This document shows, piece after piece, positions 50,201 to 56,200 of a DNA stretch of 64,000 bases. A program made the translations under genes and the position numbers. How positions within the stretch are numbered: the first letter of the stretch is position 1; each line of letters opens with the position of its first letter. The notes beneath the pieces were generated by a model, which worked only from the letters and a program-made list of their open reading frames with translations, was not told the DNA's origin and did not search any database. Source of the stretch: Diphasiastrum complanatum (lineage: Eukaryota > Streptophyta > Lycopodiopsida > Lycopodiales > Lycopodiaceae); assembly GCA_029204225.1 (NCBI GenBank), contig CM055095.1, forward strand, positions 17,446,934 through 17,510,933, read 5' to 3'.

Positions 50201-53200
50201 TAAGGAGACACCACAACCAAAAATCAGTAGCAGATTTTTGGGCGCCCTCCTCCAAACAAAACTTGCTGAAAACTCGTTGCATAAAAATCAAATTTGAGAT
50301 TCTGATTTTTGAGTGCCAAAAATTGCTCCTCCAAGATCTCTGATGGCCACCCTCTTCAACCTGAAAAGAGACAAAAAAGCCGATCCAAACTCCACTTGAA
50401 AAGATCAGCAAGATGCTGAAATTTCACAACCAAAAGCAGAGAAGCTCCTCTTCTGGTAGGGCGCCAACAAACAAGCTTGCTGCAGATCCGGTAGCTCTGA
50501 TACCATGTAGGAAAGCAAGAGTCAAGTCACCAAGATCTAGTTAACAATCAATCTCCACAGAAAACAAGAGAGAAGAGGCTGGGCGCCCAACTCTAAGAGA
50601 GAGAGAGAGAGAAAACAGCAACAAGAGCAATGGAGAGCAATGCTTAGCCAAATTATAAAAATGAAATACACAATGAGCATCTAAGTACTCTACCTGGATG
50701 TGACCAAATGCCACCAAACCCAAAGGTTAACCACTTACTAAATGTAGGGCACCCCCAAAAGTCAAGATAGGGCCCCTAAACAAAATTAGACCCCTAAGGA
50801 CCCACAAGTCAGTACATGACCAAAATTGGGTCCAACTGAACTTAAGACAAACTTAAGATGGCCTAAATAACTAAATACCCATGGTTACACAAATCTCGAC
50901 CTTTTGGGTCAAAGTAACCTATGGATTAACTTTAGCAAAGTCATTTATTTCTAACAGAGCTTTGCAACTTCTTTCCTAGCTCAAAAATGTCTATGTTGGC
51001 AATGTTTGTATGTAAGCACACCCATTACCTTCACGTAAACTCAATTTCAATCGGCTTACATGAGCAATACTTTTGCCTTGAATTTCAAGTTCATAAGTAA
51101 AAAACCAATTTTTTTTATATTCCGAAACGGTCCACAATATCTGGTAGACAGTTTATAATACTTTTTTGTACATAATGTCCTAGAATCATTTGGAATTCTA
51201 AGATATACCCAGTCACTAAGGAAGCGGGACCCGGACGCGAACGTGCGTCCGCGTCCGGACGCGCCAGGGGTGCGTCCGCGTCCCTGGATGCGTCCGGTTT
51301 TTTTTTTTTTAATTTTTTTTTAAAAAATTAGACTTAAAAGAAATTAAAAAAATATGGACCCGTGCGTCCAGGGGTCAGGACGCGTCCATTTTTTTTTTTT
51401 AGAGTTATTTAGTTAAAAAAAAAAAAAATTGGACGCGTCCAACCCCGCGTCCAGGTCTGGACGCCGGACGCAGACGTGGGCATTCCGGCCCGGACCCTCA
51501 TGTCTGCCCAGTCATTAGCTTTAAATTATCTAGGAGATCTTTTAAGATTTGTATAAGTCCTGGCTCGTTCCTGGGTACTGAGAATACTCTCATGAACTAA
51601 TAGTATCATCTCTTGCATTTCATGCAAAAAATCCACAACTTTCCAAATCTTGACAAATTTAACCTCCACAGCTACTGGAAATCTAGGTTGAAAACCATAC
51701 ATTATCATAAACGGACTACAAACTGTAGCAGAATGGTTTCTACTATTATATGCAAACTCAATTAGAGGAATATAATCTTTCCAATGAAATTGCCTATGTC
51801 ACACATACGTCCTCAACATATCTTCCATATTCTGATTAGTTCTTTCCATCTGGCCATCTGATTCAGGATGATCGCTTGAACTAAAAATAAGGGAAGTTTT
51901 TTATGGAATATTGTTGACCAAAAGTGACCTGTGAACTTAGGATCTATACTAACAATATCACTTGGCAGTCCATAAAACAAAAATAATCTTTCAACAAGAT
52001 CTGGGCTAATTCGGAAGCCTTAGTAGTCAACTTAACTGGTTTGAACGTAGCTAACTTAGGTAACATGTCCACTACAACCCAAATAGAATCATTTTGCCAT
52101 TGGCTCCTTGTAAGTCCAACTACAAAGTCCACAAATATACTCTCCCACCTTTTATTAGGAATATCCAATGGATGCAACAAACCACCGGGTTTGAGGCATT
52201 CAGCCTTAGCTAGTTGGCAGGGCTTGCATTTAATTACATATGACTCAACATTTGGCTTGAATTTTGGCCAATAAAATTCTCTTCTGACCAAGTCTAGAGT
52301 CCTATTTGTGTATACCAGGATGTCCTACACAGTGTATGTCATGACATTTTATGTTTGAGCTCATCGTCCTCGGGTACACAAACCTTCCCATTCCAAAATA
52401 ATAAGCCATCTCCCTATGAACTCGTCCCAACATTGTCCTCATTTCTTCCGGTCCGAACAATGTTCCAAGTATGACCAAAATGAGAATCGATTTTATACCT
52501 TCCTCTAAACGAAAGATATAGACCTGTAAAAATCTAGGTGAAAGATAATTCATTCAATTAATCAATCCAACTAAGAGAATCCGCAACTTGATTAGAGATG
52601 CCTCTTATATAACGGATTTCATGATCGAACTTTTGCATCAATTTGGCCCATTGGGCTTTCCTATTAAATTTACTGATTTTAGTTCCATAAATGGATCTCC
52701 AATCGATCCACAAGAGGTGTTGGATGCTGGTTAGATTGATCTTCCACAAATCTATAGATTAGATATCTAGATCAAAAACAAGCACTTAACTAGCAAGAAC
52801 AACAATGATTTTGATCAATTTAGTGAAATTTGAACGGGCGGCCTCACACGTGTGAAAACCTCTCACTATACGGACAGTGGACAAAGAGTGAAGTACTCTA
52901 ACTTTTGATAGCATTCAATGCAAAAAATCACAACAGAAATGGTGAAACCAACATGGATTTGCCTCAAAATCAAGATCTCTCATCAAACTTTGTATTTACA
53001 ATGATGATCTATATAGATCAAGTACATTTCAACCTGATATGCTGACTCAACAGGCCTTGCACTTGTGGAAATGCCACATCATTTCAGATCCACCAATCAA
53101 TGCTAGATAAGCACCCACCTCTTTGATTCCTAGATTGATGCCATTGCCTTTCCTTGATTTGAGGAAATTTTCTTAACTTTTAGGAACTTACATAATCAAC

Positions 53201-56200
53201 TCCAATGATCATCTACTGATATTTTCCAGATATGTACACACGTGGGAACAGCCTCTCACAAGTGGGAAACCACCATTATTCACATGGGTATGCTTGATCA
53301 ACTAGTAATAGAGTGACAAATGGCTATTTTCAACTTGACTAGTTTTTCGCTACTTCACACATGTAGATCAAGATTTTTTCTATCTAATCAAATTGAATGC
53401 ATCTAGCCCTAACATCCACACATGGGAACATGCTTCACACGTGTGGGCATACACTTAATATCATGAATCAAAGCTAGAATTTGACAATTTCAACACGCCT
53501 CAAAATCTAGCTTGGCAAATCTAGTGTGCATCAATCTACAACACCAAGTGCATATCTCAACTTCATAAATGAGTCCTTTGGCAATGGTTTGGTTAAAATA
53601 TCAGCAACACATTCGGATGATGACACATGATGGAGCTTGATCTCTTTGGCTTGATTCGAGCATGGAAGATAGGATTGGTGGCAAGATGCTTGATTATCAC
53701 AATAAATGCATGCTTTCTCCTCGGCCTTGATCACATGAAGCTCCACCAAAAGTCTCTTGAGCCATAGGATCTCCTTGGTGGTTTGATGTCAATGCCTTGT
53801 ACTCAGATTCAGTTGAGGATAGAGAGATGGTATCTTGCTTCTTTAAAAGCCAAGACATAACTCCTCCACATAGGAATGTAGCAAAAGCACTTGTGGATTT
53901 TCTATCCACCTTATCACCTAGAGTACCAAGCTCTAGGTGCTTGCTTGAGTCCATAAAGACTCTTATTCAAGAGGCAAACTTTGTCTTCATCTCCTTCCTT
54001 GATGAAGCCCTCAAGTTGCATCTCGTAGATCTCTTCTTCCAAGAATCCATTTAAGAAAGCATTAGTCACATCAAGTTGGAAAAGCTCGCATTTGAAAGAA
54101 GTAGCAAGGCAAATGATCAATCTTATGGTGACAAGCTTAGCAACAGGAGCAAAAGTTTCATCATAATCTATGCCTTTAGTTTGCAAGAAACCTTTTGCTA
54201 CAAGTCTTGCTTTGTACTTATTAATGGATCCATCTTTATTGTACTTCAATCTAAATATCCACTTACAAGAAAGTGGCTTCTTCCCATGTGAAAGTTTTAC
54301 AAGCTCCCAAGTTTGATTTTCCATTCGTGCATCAAACTCAACTTGCATAGCATCTTTCCAAGATTGTGACTTAATAGCATCTTCAAAACAAGATGGTTCT
54401 TCAAGCATAGTAGTCAAGAAAGTGTAGGAAGTAATAGGATGAGAATCTTCCCTTTGCTTGCCCTTCTCAATATAGGTGAGCCTTGATGGCTCGGCCTTGT
54501 GCCTTGTAGAACTTCTTGGCACTCTTGGATCTTGAGATAGATCCTCAAGGTCTTCATCTTCTTGAAGCTCCTCCTCGGCCTTTGCAAGATCTTTGACAAC
54601 ATGAGAGTTAGATGAGATCTCATTCACATTGGCATTATGAGATTCATCAAAGAGAACATCTCTACTTACTTTAACTTTCTTAGAGATAGGATCATAAATC
54701 CTATATCCCTTGCTACATTCACTACAGCCACCAAAAATGCCTTTAAATGAAGTGACATCTTCCTTCTTCCTTACTTCTAAAGGTATGTGGACATAACAAA
54801 TACATCCAAAAACTTTCAAATCTTTTAGATTTGGCTTTTTGCCATACAAAGCTTCAAAGGGTGTGAGTCCACCAATGCCACTAATAGGAAGCCTATTACA
54901 CAAATAATTGGGACAAGTAATGGCTTCTCCCCAAAATGAAATAGGTAGAGAGGCATCTAATCTTAATGCTTTAGCACATTCACATAATGATCTATTCTTT
55001 CTCTCGACCACCCCATTTTGTTGGGGGGTGTAAGTACATGTGAAGTCTCCCTTAATGCCATTAGCCTCGAGGGTGGCCGATTATGAGCTGGGTCACCTTA
55101 AGCTCGTCTTGTGAAATGCACCAAGCATCTAGTTATCGCTATAATATTTGTTGTATGACCTTCTGAAGAGCCTCATGCAGAGACGGGTCCTAATCATTAC
55201 TAAAAGAAGAACCACGAGGCATCTTCAAGTACTATAAGTGGGAAGCATATTCAAACAGGAAATACCTAAGAGAGAAGACTCTTGTCGTCACCCCAATTAG
55301 GCTCAAAGAACACCAACCACACAAATCGATAGAAGAGAACCATTGTACATCTGGAAAAAAAACTAACTTAATGCACATAAATCACACTGGAGGTACATAT
55401 CTTGTACGGACAAATATTTCATACAATATCGCTAGGTTCAAAATAGGCGAATTGTGATAAATGGACTAGGGCACACATATCCGGTATCAAAATATCAATC
55501 AAGCCAACAAACTATTTAGCTATGGGTATACGGGCTAGGGTGAACGTATGCAGCATCACCAAACAAAACAAAAATTGAAATGGTTTTTTTTGTTAATTTT
55601 GTACAATTTCGCTTAAGTGCCCAATAAGCTATTTGGCTATGGGCAAATCGGCTAGGGCACGCGTATCCAATATCACGAAACCCTGTAAATTGAATATGAT
55701 CATTGTCACAAAATGGATCGCTTAAAAAAACATCCAACCACCAAAGGAATGAGCCCAATAAAGGGCTCTAATACCAAGTCATATTAGTACCAATGAAGCG
55801 AAAGTTGACAATACATTAAGCAATCGAAAAACCTCCCACGAAGAATGGCAAATAGCATCACATATAACCAATAGCTAGAGCCCTACAAGCAGTTTTGAGT
55901 TTGGAGAACATGCGAGTGCTTATACAAGCAATCATCAAAGGTAGCTAAAAGTATAAAAAGATTTAAGTGCCGATCAGTCATATTAAGAAGTTCTATACAC
56001 GTCATGCCAAGGAATTCAGAAAAAAAATCTCGTCCTTTGTGTTACGCAAGGTAAGGCCCAAAGCCTCGGGTCTTTCCTGGTGGTCAGGGGCACCCAACCT
56101 GAAAGCCCCTCATGGGAGAAGGCCCTCTTATTAAACATGATAAATTGAGTTTTGTGCCTAGAATTTCCCAGCCGCCCTCTTATCCAGTGTAGAAAGCCTT

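Larger units (their letters stand above)
43955..50956 (-). mobile_element. LTR-complete Ty1/copia element, 7.0 kb, with 5-bp TSD
   Basis: Both LTRs, PBS, polypurine tract and an exact target-site duplication GAGCT (43950-43954 and 50957-50961) are present. It inserted at the 3' end of a gypsy pol in GTS1 intron 1. Gag, protease and integrase are recognisable, but RT is cut down to its edges and RNase H is absent, so it is non-autonomous as it stands. A related element in the opposite orientation (46976-49645) interrupts gag. By hand count the LTRs differ at about 16 substitutions over 447 bp plus small indels, so the insertion is not very recent. Confidence 0.95.
52718..55060 (-). mobile_element. 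Truncated Ty1/copia with 3' LTR
   Basis: Minus strand, inside the RNase H of the intron 1 gypsy. The 3' LTR is 52718-53495 and the pol runs from mid integrase (55060) to the RNase H end (53560). The 5' LTR, gag, protease and integrase core are missing. RT loses its palm core between APRAWY and RNase H. Confidence 0.85.
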
